From assembly GCA_937896265.1 (NCBI GenBank), contig CALBMD010000149.1:1-6757 (forward strand): DNA of 6,757 bases. The letters are read 5' to 3'. Each line of letters opens with the position of its first letter. The stretch's first letter is position 1. The notes beneath the pieces were generated by a model, which made no database searches, was not told where the DNA came from, and saw only the letters and a program-made list of their open reading frames with translations. Position numbers and translations under genes: made by a program. The DNA comes from an uncultured Pseudomonadota bacterium (GTDB taxonomy: Bacteria; Bdellovibrionota_B; Oligoflexia; Oligoflexales; Bog-1112). Positions 1-6,632 of the stretch are shown here, one piece after another.

Positions 1-2
1 CT

Positions 3-95
3 GGGGAGCGCGCAGCTCTCCAGAACACCGTCTTATGCCAGGCTGCTATTACAAAGACGAGAGCCTCAATTGCCTGGCTAAGGGACATTCCCTAA
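3..95 (+). CDS. 3' end of an unidentified gene (partial, frame uncertain)
   Basis: The window begins inside what is probably the 3' end of a + strand gene, because a terminator-like hairpin with a T-rich tail follows at 62-111. All three + frames are open at the edge. Frame 3 gives about 30 residues beginning GERAALQNTVLCQAA and stops at TAA 93-95. It looks the most protein-like, as an amphipathic helix. Frame 1 stops at TAA 79-81 and is rich in Arg, Leu, Gln and Pro. Frame 2 runs on to TAA 131-133, which would place the terminator inside the gene and overlap the end of ssb. I favour frame 3 but cannot identify the protein. Too little sequence is present to assign a family. Confidence 0.25.
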   Translation, partial: GERAALQNTVLCQAAITKTRASIAWLRDIP

Positions 96-111
96 ATGAG
101 GCTTTTGTTTT
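62..111 (+). terminator. Rho-independent terminator between convergent genes
   Basis: AGCCTCA (62-68) pairs with TGAGGCT (97-103), and the stem is followed directly by a TTTTGTTTT tract ending at 111. A second small hairpin, AGGGA (81-85) with TCCCT (89-93), sits in the loop. The T-tract is on the + strand, so it would end transcription arriving from the left edge. On the - strand the same stem is followed only by a weak pyrimidine stretch, so it may also act on ssb transcripts, but less well. The left arm overlaps the presumed coding end of the upstream gene. Confidence 0.6.
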
Positions 112-129
112 ACATGATGATCTCAGGGC

Positions 130-624
130 CTAAAAAGGAATATCGCTTAGATCATCAAGACCGTCGTGGATGGAGGCTTGGCCTTGATGATGATCAGCCT
201 GTGGAAAGTGACTGGCCGACGGGCTTACAGCAGCCATATCGCGGCCATTTTGAAAGCTGTTGTAGTTACCAGCTCCTCTTTCCGCACCAGCAGCGCCTGT
301 ATTTAAAAACTGCACGGTTGAAGCGTTAATTTCTGTGGTGTAACGTTTTTGGCCGTTTTTGTCTTCCCAACTACGCGTTTGTAGGCGCCCCTCAACAAAA
401 ACAGCTCGACCCTTAGCTAAATACTTAGCGGTGTTTTCAGCCTGCTTACCCCAAACAACAATGCGGTGCCATTCGGTGCTTTCTTGTTGCTGACCATCTT
501 TGCCCAGCCACCGCTCTGTTGTGGCGACATTTAATGTCGCTACTGGCACTTGCGATGCGGTGTAGCGAAGCTCTGGATCTTGGCCTAAATGCCCCATAAT
601 TAAAACTCTGTTTAAAGACGCCAT
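130..624 (-). CDS. ssb: Single-stranded DNA-binding protein SSB
   Basis: This is a bacterial SSB of 164 residues. SSB coats single-stranded DNA at replication forks and repair sites and recruits partner enzymes through its acidic tail. The OB-fold domain spans about residues 1-110. It opens with NRVLIMGHLGQDPELRY, has the conserved EWHR motif (51-54) followed by VVWGK, then KYLAKGRAVFVEGRLQTRSW (68-87) and YTTEI (95-99). Trp39, Trp52 and Trp86 fall near the DNA-stacking aromatics known in the family. A short low-complexity linker (about 110-154) leads to the tip DDLSDIPF, the partner-binding tail typical of the family (E. coli ends DDDIPF). Length is within the usual 150-180. The start is supported by AAGGAG seven bases upstream. 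The gene is transcribed away from the lipoprotein-smc cluster, so it has its own promoter in 625-739. I see no LexA box. Confidence 0.97.
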   Translation of the reverse strand: MASLNRVLIMGHLGQDPELRYTASQVPVATLNVATTERWLGKDGQQQESTEWHRIVVWGKQAENTAKYLAKGRAVFVEGRLQTRSWEDKNGQKRYTTEINASTVQFLNTGAAGAERGAGNYNSFQNGRDMAAVSPSASHFPQADHHQGQASIHDGLDDLSDIPF

Positions 625-631
625 TTATTGT

Positions 632-637
632 CTCCTT
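632..637 (-). promoter_or_regulatory. Ribosome binding site of ssb
   Basis: On the - strand this reads AAGGAG, seven bases before the ATG at 622-624. It is a strong Shine-Dalgarno match and fixes the ssb start. A longer - strand reading frame in another phase starts at 661 but has no such site and is not a gene. Confidence 0.75.
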
Positions 638-640
638 GTC

Positions 641-702
641 ACAAATTAATATATGTTTCATAGTATGCAGTTTAGTATAAGCTCGGTTTGTCTTCTCGCG
701 AC
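641..702. promoter_or_regulatory. Divergent promoter region, ssb / lipoprotein-smc cluster
   Basis: The gene-free stretch between the two divergent starts must carry promoters for both directions. It is AT-rich from 641 to 680. A possible + strand -10 box is TATAAG at 676-681, and a possible - strand -10 box is TATACT (reverse complement of 674-679). The two overlap, which would make the promoters mutually interfering. Neither has a convincing TTGACA-like -35 box at the usual distance, so exact sites are uncertain. No CTG-N10-CAG type SOS operator is visible. Confidence 0.3.
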
Positions 703-711
703 ATCTAAGGG

Positions 712-721
712 AAGCGCGCTT
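712..721. repeat. 10-bp perfect palindrome in the lipoprotein leader
   Basis: AAGCGCGCTT reads the same on both strands and lies between the possible + strand -10 box and the ribosome binding site at 731. A second short palindrome, TCGCGA (696-701), is just upstream. Position would suit a regulator binding site, but short palindromes arise by chance and no known operator is recognised. Confidence 0.25.
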
Positions 722-730
722 ACTACTTCT

Positions 731-734
731 GGAG
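731..734 (+). promoter_or_regulatory. Ribosome binding site choosing the lipoprotein start
   Basis: GGAG lies five bases before the ATG at 740. This decides between that start and the upstream in-frame ATG at 653, which has no Shine-Dalgarno sequence. Only the 740 start places a lipoprotein signal peptide at the N-terminus. Confidence 0.65.
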
Positions 735-739
735 TAACC

Positions 740-2224
740 ATGAAATATATATTCCCGTCAGCTCTTTTTATACTCATAACATCGATTTTTTGTGGCTGCA
801 GCGAAAAAAAACGGCCAAAACCGATTGGTAATAACGTTGATCGGCCTATTGATATCGCTGCTAGCTCAGACGGGAAGTTTTTTTACGCCTTAAACTCAAG
901 TGCCCGTGGTTTGTATAAGGACGGTTCTCTCATGGTCTTGAGTCCTGATGGGCAGCTAGCTGCCACTTACTCTATGCCAAGAATGGGTCGCACCCTTAGT
1001 GTCGCAGAAAGTGATATTCTTGTTACCTTTGACAGGGATGCTAAGAACGATGCTAAGTCACCTATACGTCTCTATACAGCAGCTGGTTCTGGTTTATCTT
1101 TACAAAAAGAATGGCAACTTGAAGGCTGCAGCCCTTTGAATGGTGTGCTCAAAGAAAAGTACCGGTTTTTTGCTGTTTCTTGCCAAAGTGGAGACCTTTA
1201 TGTGGGTGAGCTAAAATCACCACGTTCAGACTCAACACTGATCAAAGTGCGTAATTACCCAGGCTATGCTCGCAAGGCTTGGTATATTGATAGCAAAAGA
1301 GAGCTGCTTTTGGGTTTTGTTATGGACCTAGGCTCGCCATCGCTTAAAGATAAGACATATAAAGATGCTGTAAGCTGGAATTCTGGCGAAAAAACCATCA
1401 TTGATGGGAAGCAAAATGATGTGCCAGATGTCTATGAAGAGACAGCTCGTGATAGACGGCTTTTAGCCAGAGCTGGAAGTGAATTTCAGTTTGTTTTATA
1501 TGATTTAGCAAGCGAGGCTAAAGCAGGATTTCCTTTCCGCGAACACTCAACGATTGGTGTTGTTGGCGGAGAGCTGCGCTGGCTTTATTACAACCTCAAA
1601 AGCTTAAGCGGTGAGGTTGATTTATCACTTGAAGATGGTGAGAAATACTATCGTACGAATATTGTGGCAGTTAAAGCTGATCCCAGCGGCAGTGAGGACA
1701 GCTTTTATCTTTCGCACCGTGGCGATGATCAAGAAGACTTTGCTAAACACGCTAATAACATCATCAAGGTCAGTTTTAGCGGCAAAGATCCAAGAGCTAT
1801 TGTGGCCGCAGATGGCAGCGTATCGACACCGCTGACAGCAGATATACTATCCTTTGAAAGAGTCTTTGGTTTTCCCTCAGCTCCTGATCAGCGCAATGAC
1901 AACAGTTATCTAGGAGGGTTTGATTTTGCTAAACTACAAAAGGATAACGTCTTAGTTGTAAATAGTGTACGTGACTTTATTTATTTTAAAGAAGAACGCT
2001 ACTCTTTAACAGCAGTGAATCTAAAATACCCACAAGACCAAAGTTGGAGCCAGACTTTAGTAAGCTCGGATAACTCGCAAGATTCTTTTTATCAGGTTGC
2101 TATAGCACCGTCTGAAAGAGTCAATGAATTTTATCTTTTGTCGGCTTCTTATTACGATGACTCACTGAGGTTTTTTAAGGTAGAATTTGGAGGAGCTCCA
2201 GTCCAAATTAATACCCTACGCTAA
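740..2224 (+). CDS. Predicted outer-membrane lipoprotein, possible beta-propeller, unknown function
   Basis: The function of this 494-residue protein is not recognised. It begins with a lipoprotein signal peptide: short basic start MKY, hydrophobic core to about residue 17, then FCGC with Cys20 as the likely lipidated residue. Phe at -3 of the lipobox is atypical but tolerated. Ser at +2 suggests sorting to the outer membrane rather than retention in the inner membrane. The mature part has no further membrane segment. Segments such as DRPIDIAASSDGKFFYALN (34-52) followed by GSLMVLSPDGQLAATY (62-77) resemble blades of YncE/WD40-like beta-propellers, and similar strand-turn patterns recur later. 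Cys130 and Cys148 could form a disulfide in the periplasm. An in-frame ATG at 653 would extend it by 29 residues but lacks a ribosome site and would bury the signal. smc starts 11 bases after its stop with no terminator, so it is probably the first gene of the smc transcript. The lipoprotein call is firm; the propeller fold is an inference. Confidence 0.85.
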   Translation: MKYIFPSALFILITSIFCGCSEKKRPKPIGNNVDRPIDIAASSDGKFFYALNSSARGLYKDGSLMVLSPDGQLAATYSMPRMGRTLSVAESDILVTFDRDAKNDAKSPIRLYTAAGSGLSLQKEWQLEGCSPLNGVLKEKYRFFAVSCQSGDLYVGELKSPRSDSTLIKVRNYPGYARKAWYIDSKRELLLGFVMDLGSPSLKDKTYKDAVSWNSGEKTIIDGKQNDVPDVYEETARDRRLLARAGSEFQFVLYDLASEAKAGFPFREHSTIGVVGGELRWLYYNLKSLSGEVDLSLEDGEKYYRTNIVAVKADPSGSEDSFYLSHRGDDQEDFAKHANNIIKVSFSGKDPRAIVAADGSVSTPLTADILSFERVFGFPSAPDQRNDNSYLGGFDFAKLQKDNVLVVNSVRDFIYFKEERYSLTAVNLKYPQDQSWSQTLVSSDNSQDSFYQVAIAPSERVNEFYLLSASYYDDSLRFFKVEFGGAPVQINTLR

Positions 2225-2235
2225 GATCATTAAAT

Positions 2236-5200
2236 ATGTATTTACGAAAAATTGTTGCCAACGGTTTTAAATCATTTGCTGACAAAGTGGTCATTACCTT
2301 GTCTAGAGAGCATATTTCGGGCATTGTAGGACCCAATGGTTCGGGCAAAAGCAACGTTATTGATGCTGTGCGCTGGGTCATGGGCGAGCAAAACGCCAAG
2401 ATGCTTCGCGGCGAAAAAGCAACCGATATCATTTTTGCTGGTTCTGAAAAGCGCAAGCCACTAGCCATGGCAGAAGTCTCTTTGATTTTTGATAATAGCC
2501 TTCCTTCCCAATTTTGTCCCCCTGAGTATCGCCATGAGCCAGAAATTGAGCTCACAAGGCGTATTTATATTGATGGTGAGCGCGAGTATCTCATTAATAA
2601 AAAGATATGCAGGCTTAAGGATATTGTTTCTTTTTTTGTAAGCGCTGGTATTGGTGGCCGCAGCTACTCTATGATTCAACAAGGCCAAGTTGATCGCATC
2701 TTGCAGGCTAAGCCAGAAGAAATTCGCGAAATGATCGATGAAGCGGCTGGTATTGCTCTGTTTAAGCAGCGTAAGCTTGAAACGGAAAAACGCCTTGAAG
2801 CGATTACTTTAAACCTCTCGCGCTTAGACGATATTTTTGTTGAGGTAACAAACCAAATAGCTAACCTCAAAGAGCAAGTACAAAAAGCGCAAGAATGGCA
2901 GGATCTTTCAGCAAAACTGAAGGGATGGGAGGTTGAACTTTTTGCCCATAATTTTGCTTTTTTTGCCAAAAATATCGAAGAACTAACACTTAAAATCGAT
3001 GCCTTCAACACAGAAGAAACAGCTGCTATTTCTGAATCTGCTTCGTTAGAAGGCGAATATGAACGTAAAAGAGCTAAGCTGGAAGAAGCTGATCCACAGT
3101 TACAGTGGATTCATAATAAGATCATCTCGCATAGAGAAGCAATAGCTCGTTTAGAGACAGAGCTTATTCATCAGCAAGAAAGCACAGATACGGCAAAAAA
3201 GCAGCTCGCCTCTTACAGTGGTAGTTGGCAAGATGATGAAGAAGAATTTCTTCGCTTCGAGTCACAGGTAAAAGAAACTGAGCAGTTTCTGAAGGATTCT
3301 ACTCGTCTGATTGCTGAGCTGCGGGATAAAGCAGCTCATTTTGAAGAGCGTCTTGAATATGTTGATGAAGAGCAACGAGTTTTTGATCAACAAATCGAGA
3401 GTTTTAGCTCGGAAAGAGGTCGCCTTGACAACCTCTTGAGCAATTTGCGAGATCGCGGTGAGCACCTAAAAAAAGAAATGGCTAATTTAGCTCGTGATAA
3501 GGTGGAGATTGAGTCAAAGCTATCTGATTTGGATGGAGATTTATCAAAAACCGATATTCTTTCAGAGGCCATGGGCGTTAAGATCAGTCAGTATCAAAAG
3601 CAAATCACTCAGTATTATCAGGTAAAATCAAAGACTGAGCTTGATATGTTAGACAAAGAAAAAGATCTTAAAAATCGCCGCAGACAGATAGAAGAAGCGC
3701 AGACAAAGCGGATTGAATTTCAGGTTGGTTACCAAACGATTGAAGAGATTGAAAAAAATTCTCAAGATTTGCCCAGTCTGGTTTCAAAGTATTTAGCAGA
3801 AAATGGTCAACCTGAAGGTTTAGATCTTATTGTTCTGACCGATTTAATTTCTTTTGATCATGAGAAAAACGCTTTAACAGAAAACTGTCGGAATGTTTTT
3901 GAAAAATGGTCAGAACGTCTGATTTTAGAGTCTTTTGCTGATTTGGCAAAGCTTGATGCTTTTGTTAAAGAGCAAGGCTGGGGCATTGTGCCTGTGAGTA
4001 TTCTTGTCTCTGAAAAAAGTTCAGCACCAGAAGAGATAAATCGTTTTTGCTTGCAAGAAGGCCTTTATACTGCCAGTCAAGTTCTTACTTATAACCAAGA
4101 GCAAAAGCAGCTAGCGGCTTTTTTAGCCAGCCTTGTGTTTATCCCTGAAGGAGGGGTTATTCCCTCTGATAAGGTACTAGCAAAGGTTACTTTTTTTGCG
4201 GCAAATGGCATGGTGAGTGAAGGGGGTATTTCGTTTCTAGTTGGTGAAAGCCAAGCGGGAGACGGTGCTTTGAGCCGTAAAGTAAAAAAGGATGAGCTTT
4301 TAGCGGAATTAACGCGTGCTGATGCAAAACTTAGCGATTTAACCGAGAAGTCTCGGAAGTGTGAATTTGATATCGAGGCTAGTAAAAAAGAACTAACTCA
4401 ACTTGATCAAAATTTACTCAAGGCCAACAAGCTAACCATGGAAATGGAAGTTGAGGCCAGGGGCTTAGCGCAAAAATTAGAGTTAAAAAGAGAGCAAACG
4501 CTTGAAATCCGTCGTAGATACAATCAAATTGATGAGCGAAGCGACGAGATTGCTGATAATTTACAGGATATTGAAGAAGAGCGTTGCCAGTATAAAGAGG
4601 AAAAAGAACGCGTTGAAGAAGGGCTAAAAGAAGCCAGGCAGGGACTTCTTGCTTTAGAAGATGAGGCTGAGGAATTAAAGCGTCAGACGAGTGATGCCAA
4701 GCTTGAGTTAGCAAAGTACCTTACTAAAGAAGCGACGCTAAAAGAGCATTATAGTCAAAATATCGAGCAGCTTGAGCGTTTGCGGAAACACCGCTCTGAA
4801 AGAGGCAATGAGATTGTTGCCTTGGAAAATAAGATCAAATCAAGCCAAGAGAAGCAAGACGAGTTCAAAGAAACTATTACTTCTTTGATTTTTGAGCGAG
4901 ATACCTTTGAAGGCGAGTTGGAGAACAAAAAAGCAAAGAATGCTGAACTGGTAGCCGAGATCAAAGCTATTGAAACAAAGGTCAAAGAGCTGCGTGAGCA
5001 GATTAACAAAAGTAAGAAAGTTAGCAACGATTGCCGACTTGACTTAGAACGCAACCATTTGGCCCTTAAAGGGGTGCGTGATCAGGCTCTTGAAAAATAT
5101 CATATGGAACTTGACAGCTATAAATTTACACCCGTACCAGGTTATGATCTTAAAGAAAGACATAAGCAGATTTCAGCTCTTAAATCCAAGCTGGATAATT

Positions 5201-5868
5201 TTGGTGCCATTAACATGGTTGCCATTGATGAGTACCGGCTTTTGTGCGAGCGAGAGAAGTTTATTTCTGAGCAGCGCCAAGATGTGCTTTCTTCTATTGA
5301 GCTTTTGACAACGGCTATCGGTGAGATCATGGAAAAGTCGCAAAGTCAGTATCTGGAGACTTTTCGCAGCCTTAATGTTGAATTTGCCAGTTTATTTCCT
5401 GTGCTTTTTCCTGGCGGTGAGGGTAAACTGGAAATGCTTGATGATACAGACCCCTTAAATTCAGGGGTGGCTATTATCGTGCGGTTGCCGGGTAAAAATC
5501 CGCAAAATATGTCTCTTTTTTCAGGCGGAGAAAGAGCATTAACAGCGATTGCTTTGATTTTTGCTTTTTTAAAATCAAAGCCGACGCCTTTTTGTTTCTT
5601 AGATGAAGTCGATGCACCGCTTGATGAAACAAACGTTGGTCGCTTTAATAAAATTCTTGAGCTCTTGTCAGATCGCTTTCAATTCATCGTTATTACCCAC
5701 CGACGTAGAACAATGGAAGCTCTTGACGCCTTATATGGTGTCACAATGCAAGAGCCGGGCGTATCCAAAGTTGTGGGTGTTGATTTAGGCGAAGCGCTGC
5801 CAGCTCATTTGCAAAAAGCAGTAAAAGAGTTTGATCTGCAAAGCGCTAGTGCCGGTTTTAGGCAATAA
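2236..5868 (+). CDS. smc: Chromosome partition protein SMC
   Basis: SMC is the ATPase of the bacterial condensin complex. It dimerises through its hinge, binds ScpA and ScpB, and extrudes DNA loops to organise and segregate the chromosome. At 1210 residues it is full-length. The N-terminal head carries Walker A GPNGSGKSN (32-40) and the Q-loop IQQGQVDRIL (147-156). A coiled coil follows to about 510, then a hinge (about 512-685), a second coiled coil (about 686-985), and the C-terminal head. That head has LDNFGAIN (986-993), the signature LFSGGERALTA (1094-1104), Walker B FCFLDEVDAPLD (1119-1130) with catalytic Glu1124, and the switch His in VITHRRRTME (His1155). All ATPase motifs are intact. 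The hinge is recognisable but divergent, with GGISFLVG (663-670) in place of the usual glycine-rich GGxxTGG. The N-terminus MYLRKIVANGFKSF matches the family exactly, so the start is secure although no clear Shine-Dalgarno sequence precedes it. scpA and scpB are not in this window. Confidence 0.98.
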   Translation: MYLRKIVANGFKSFADKVVITLSREHISGIVGPNGSGKSNVIDAVRWVMGEQNAKMLRGEKATDIIFAGSEKRKPLAMAEVSLIFDNSLPSQFCPPEYRHEPEIELTRRIYIDGEREYLINKKICRLKDIVSFFVSAGIGGRSYSMIQQGQVDRILQAKPEEIREMIDEAAGIALFKQRKLETEKRLEAITLNLSRLDDIFVEVTNQIANLKEQVQKAQEWQDLSAKLKGWEVELFAHNFAFFAKNIEELTLKIDAFNTEETAAISESASLEGEYERKRAKLEEADPQLQWIHNKIISHREAIARLETELIHQQESTDTAKKQLASYSGSWQDDEEEFLRFESQVKETEQFLKDSTRLIAELRDKAAHFEERLEYVDEEQRVFDQQIESFSSERGRLDNLLSNLRDRGEHLKKEMANLARDKVEIESKLSDLDGDLSKTDILSEAMGVKISQYQKQITQYYQVKSKTELDMLDKEKDLKNRRRQIEEAQTKRIEFQVGYQTIEEIEKNSQDLPSLVSKYLAENGQPEGLDLIVLTDLISFDHEKNALTENCRNVFEKWSERLILESFADLAKLDAFVKEQGWGIVPVSILVSEKSSAPEEINRFCLQEGLYTASQVLTYNQEQKQLAAFLASLVFIPEGGVIPSDKVLAKVTFFAANGMVSEGGISFLVGESQAGDGALSRKVKKDELLAELTRADAKLSDLTEKSRKCEFDIEASKKELTQLDQNLLKANKLTMEMEVEARGLAQKLELKREQTLEIRRRYNQIDERSDEIADNLQDIEEERCQYKEEKERVEEGLKEARQGLLALEDEAEELKRQTSDAKLELAKYLTKEATLKEHYSQNIEQLERLRKHRSERGNEIVALENKIKSSQEKQDEFKETITSLIFERDTFEGELENKKAKNAELVAEIKAIETKVKELREQINKSKKVSNDCRLDLERNHLALKGVRDQALEKYHMELDSYKFTPVPGYDLKERHKQISALKSKLDNFGAINMVAIDEYRLLCEREKFISEQRQDVLSSIELLTTAIGEIMEKSQSQYLETFRSLNVEFASLFPVLFPGGEGKLEMLDDTDPLNSGVAIIVRLPGKNPQNMSLFSGGERALTAIALIFAFLKSKPTPFCFLDEVDAPLDETNVGRFNKILELLSDRFQFIVITHRRRTMEALDALYGVTMQEPGVSKVVGVDLGEALPAHLQKAVKEFDLQSASAGFRQ

Positions 5869-5870
5869 AA

Positions 5871-6632
5871 ATGAAAAAAGCAAAAGGTGAAGTCAAGATT
5901 TACGGTTTGGCCAGCGTTCAGCATTTTCTTAAAAACCGCAAGGATCAAACTATTCGAGCATACCTTATCAAAGAGAAGATGCTTGAGTTTTCAAATTTTC
6001 TCAAATGGTGTGCACAAACCAAACGAGCCTATCATCTTGTCACAGACGAAGAATTGACAAAGATCACAAGCTCAAACCATCATGAAGGGGTATGTGTTCT
6101 TGCTCGTGAGCAAAAAGTGCAGTCTGAGCGAGATTTTTTATTGCGTGCAGCTAATGGCATGGTTGATGGCAGCAAGCCTCTGGTCTTTCTCGATAAAACA
6201 GCAAATCCGCATAACATAGGCACTATTATGCGTAGTATGGCGCATTTTGATCTGCCTTATCTTTTGTTGTGTAAAGAAGCACTGCCCAAACTGGGCGGCT
6301 CTTTAACGCGGGTTAGCAAGGGCGGCAGTGAATATATTCAAGTGATTGCTATTGAAGATCCACCAAAATTCTTTGAAAAGCTATTTACTTTTGGATTTCA
6401 TAGCTATGCATTAGCCGTCAAAGCCAAAAAAAGTGTTTATAAAACGACGTGGCGGCCTAAAGCGGTATTCTTTTTTGGCCATGAGGTCTTAGGTCTTAGC
6501 AAAGAAATTGCAGCAATTGCCCAAACAAAGCTTACTATCCCAGGCAGTGGGCTCATTGATAGTTTAAATGTTAGCGTTTCTTGTGGTGTCGTTTTTAGTA
6601 GCTGGGCGAGCCAGAGAAGCTCCCATGAATAA
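5871..6632 (+). CDS. SpoU/TrmH-family RNA 2'-O-methyltransferase, YfiF-like
   Basis: This 253-residue SPOUT enzyme should transfer a methyl group from S-adenosylmethionine to a ribose 2'-OH in rRNA or tRNA. The N-terminal part (about 8-80) is the small substrate-binding domain of RlmB-type enzymes: KIYGLASVQHFL, then AYHLVTDEELTKI and HHEGVCVLA. The catalytic knotted domain shows motif 1 with Asn112, Asn115, Gly117 and Arg121 (NPHNIGTIMR), motif 2 FFFGHEVLGLS (200-210), and motif 3 IPGSGLIDSLNVSVSCGV (223-240) with Ser231 and Asn233. From memory, the N-terminal domain and the RVSKGGSEYIQV stretch (147-158) are closer to E. coli YfiF than to RlmB, but without YfiF's long basic extension. The RNA target cannot be deduced. 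Its ATG lies two bases after the smc stop and has only a weak AGG within the end of smc, suggesting translational coupling. Confidence 0.92.
   Translation: MKKAKGEVKIYGLASVQHFLKNRKDQTIRAYLIKEKMLEFSNFLKWCAQTKRAYHLVTDEELTKITSSNHHEGVCVLAREQKVQSERDFLLRAANGMVDGSKPLVFLDKTANPHNIGTIMRSMAHFDLPYLLLCKEALPKLGGSLTRVSKGGSEYIQVIAIEDPPKFFEKLFTFGFHSYALAVKAKKSVYKTTWRPKAVFFFGHEVLGLSKEIAAIAQTKLTIPGSGLIDSLNVSVSCGVVFSSWASQRSSHE

Noticed and set aside
37..78. GCCAGGC and GCCTGGC resembling the end and start of 5S rRNA
   Set aside because: The order is reversed relative to a 5S gene and the flanking sequence does not match 5S rRNA. It is better read as an inverted repeat.
96..329. + strand open frame of 77 codons opposite ssb
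   Set aside because: It is antisense to the well-supported ssb gene, has no ribosome site, and its translation is low-complexity with no family resemblance.
653..739. Upstream in-frame extension of the lipoprotein from the ATG at 653
   Set aside because: No Shine-Dalgarno sequence, it overlaps the likely promoter region, and it would place 29 residues before a clear lipoprotein signal peptide.
625..739. SOS (LexA) operator upstream of ssb
   Set aside because: I looked for a CTGT-N8-ACAG type site as known from E. coli ssb and found none.
1124..1133. Perfect palindrome GGCTGCAGCC inside the lipoprotein gene
   Set aside because: Within coding sequence, isolated and short, with no adjacent regulatory context; consistent with chance.
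2208..2555. - strand open frame of 115 codons across the lipoprotein-smc junction
   Set aside because: It is a shadow of the smc head domain in the opposite strand, with no ribosome site and no recognisable protein.
4418..5054. Two - strand open frames of about 98 and 99 codons inside smc
   Set aside because: Antisense shadows of the coiled-coil region; the Glu/Lys-rich coding strand gives Leu/Phe/Ser-rich reverse frames by codon complementarity.
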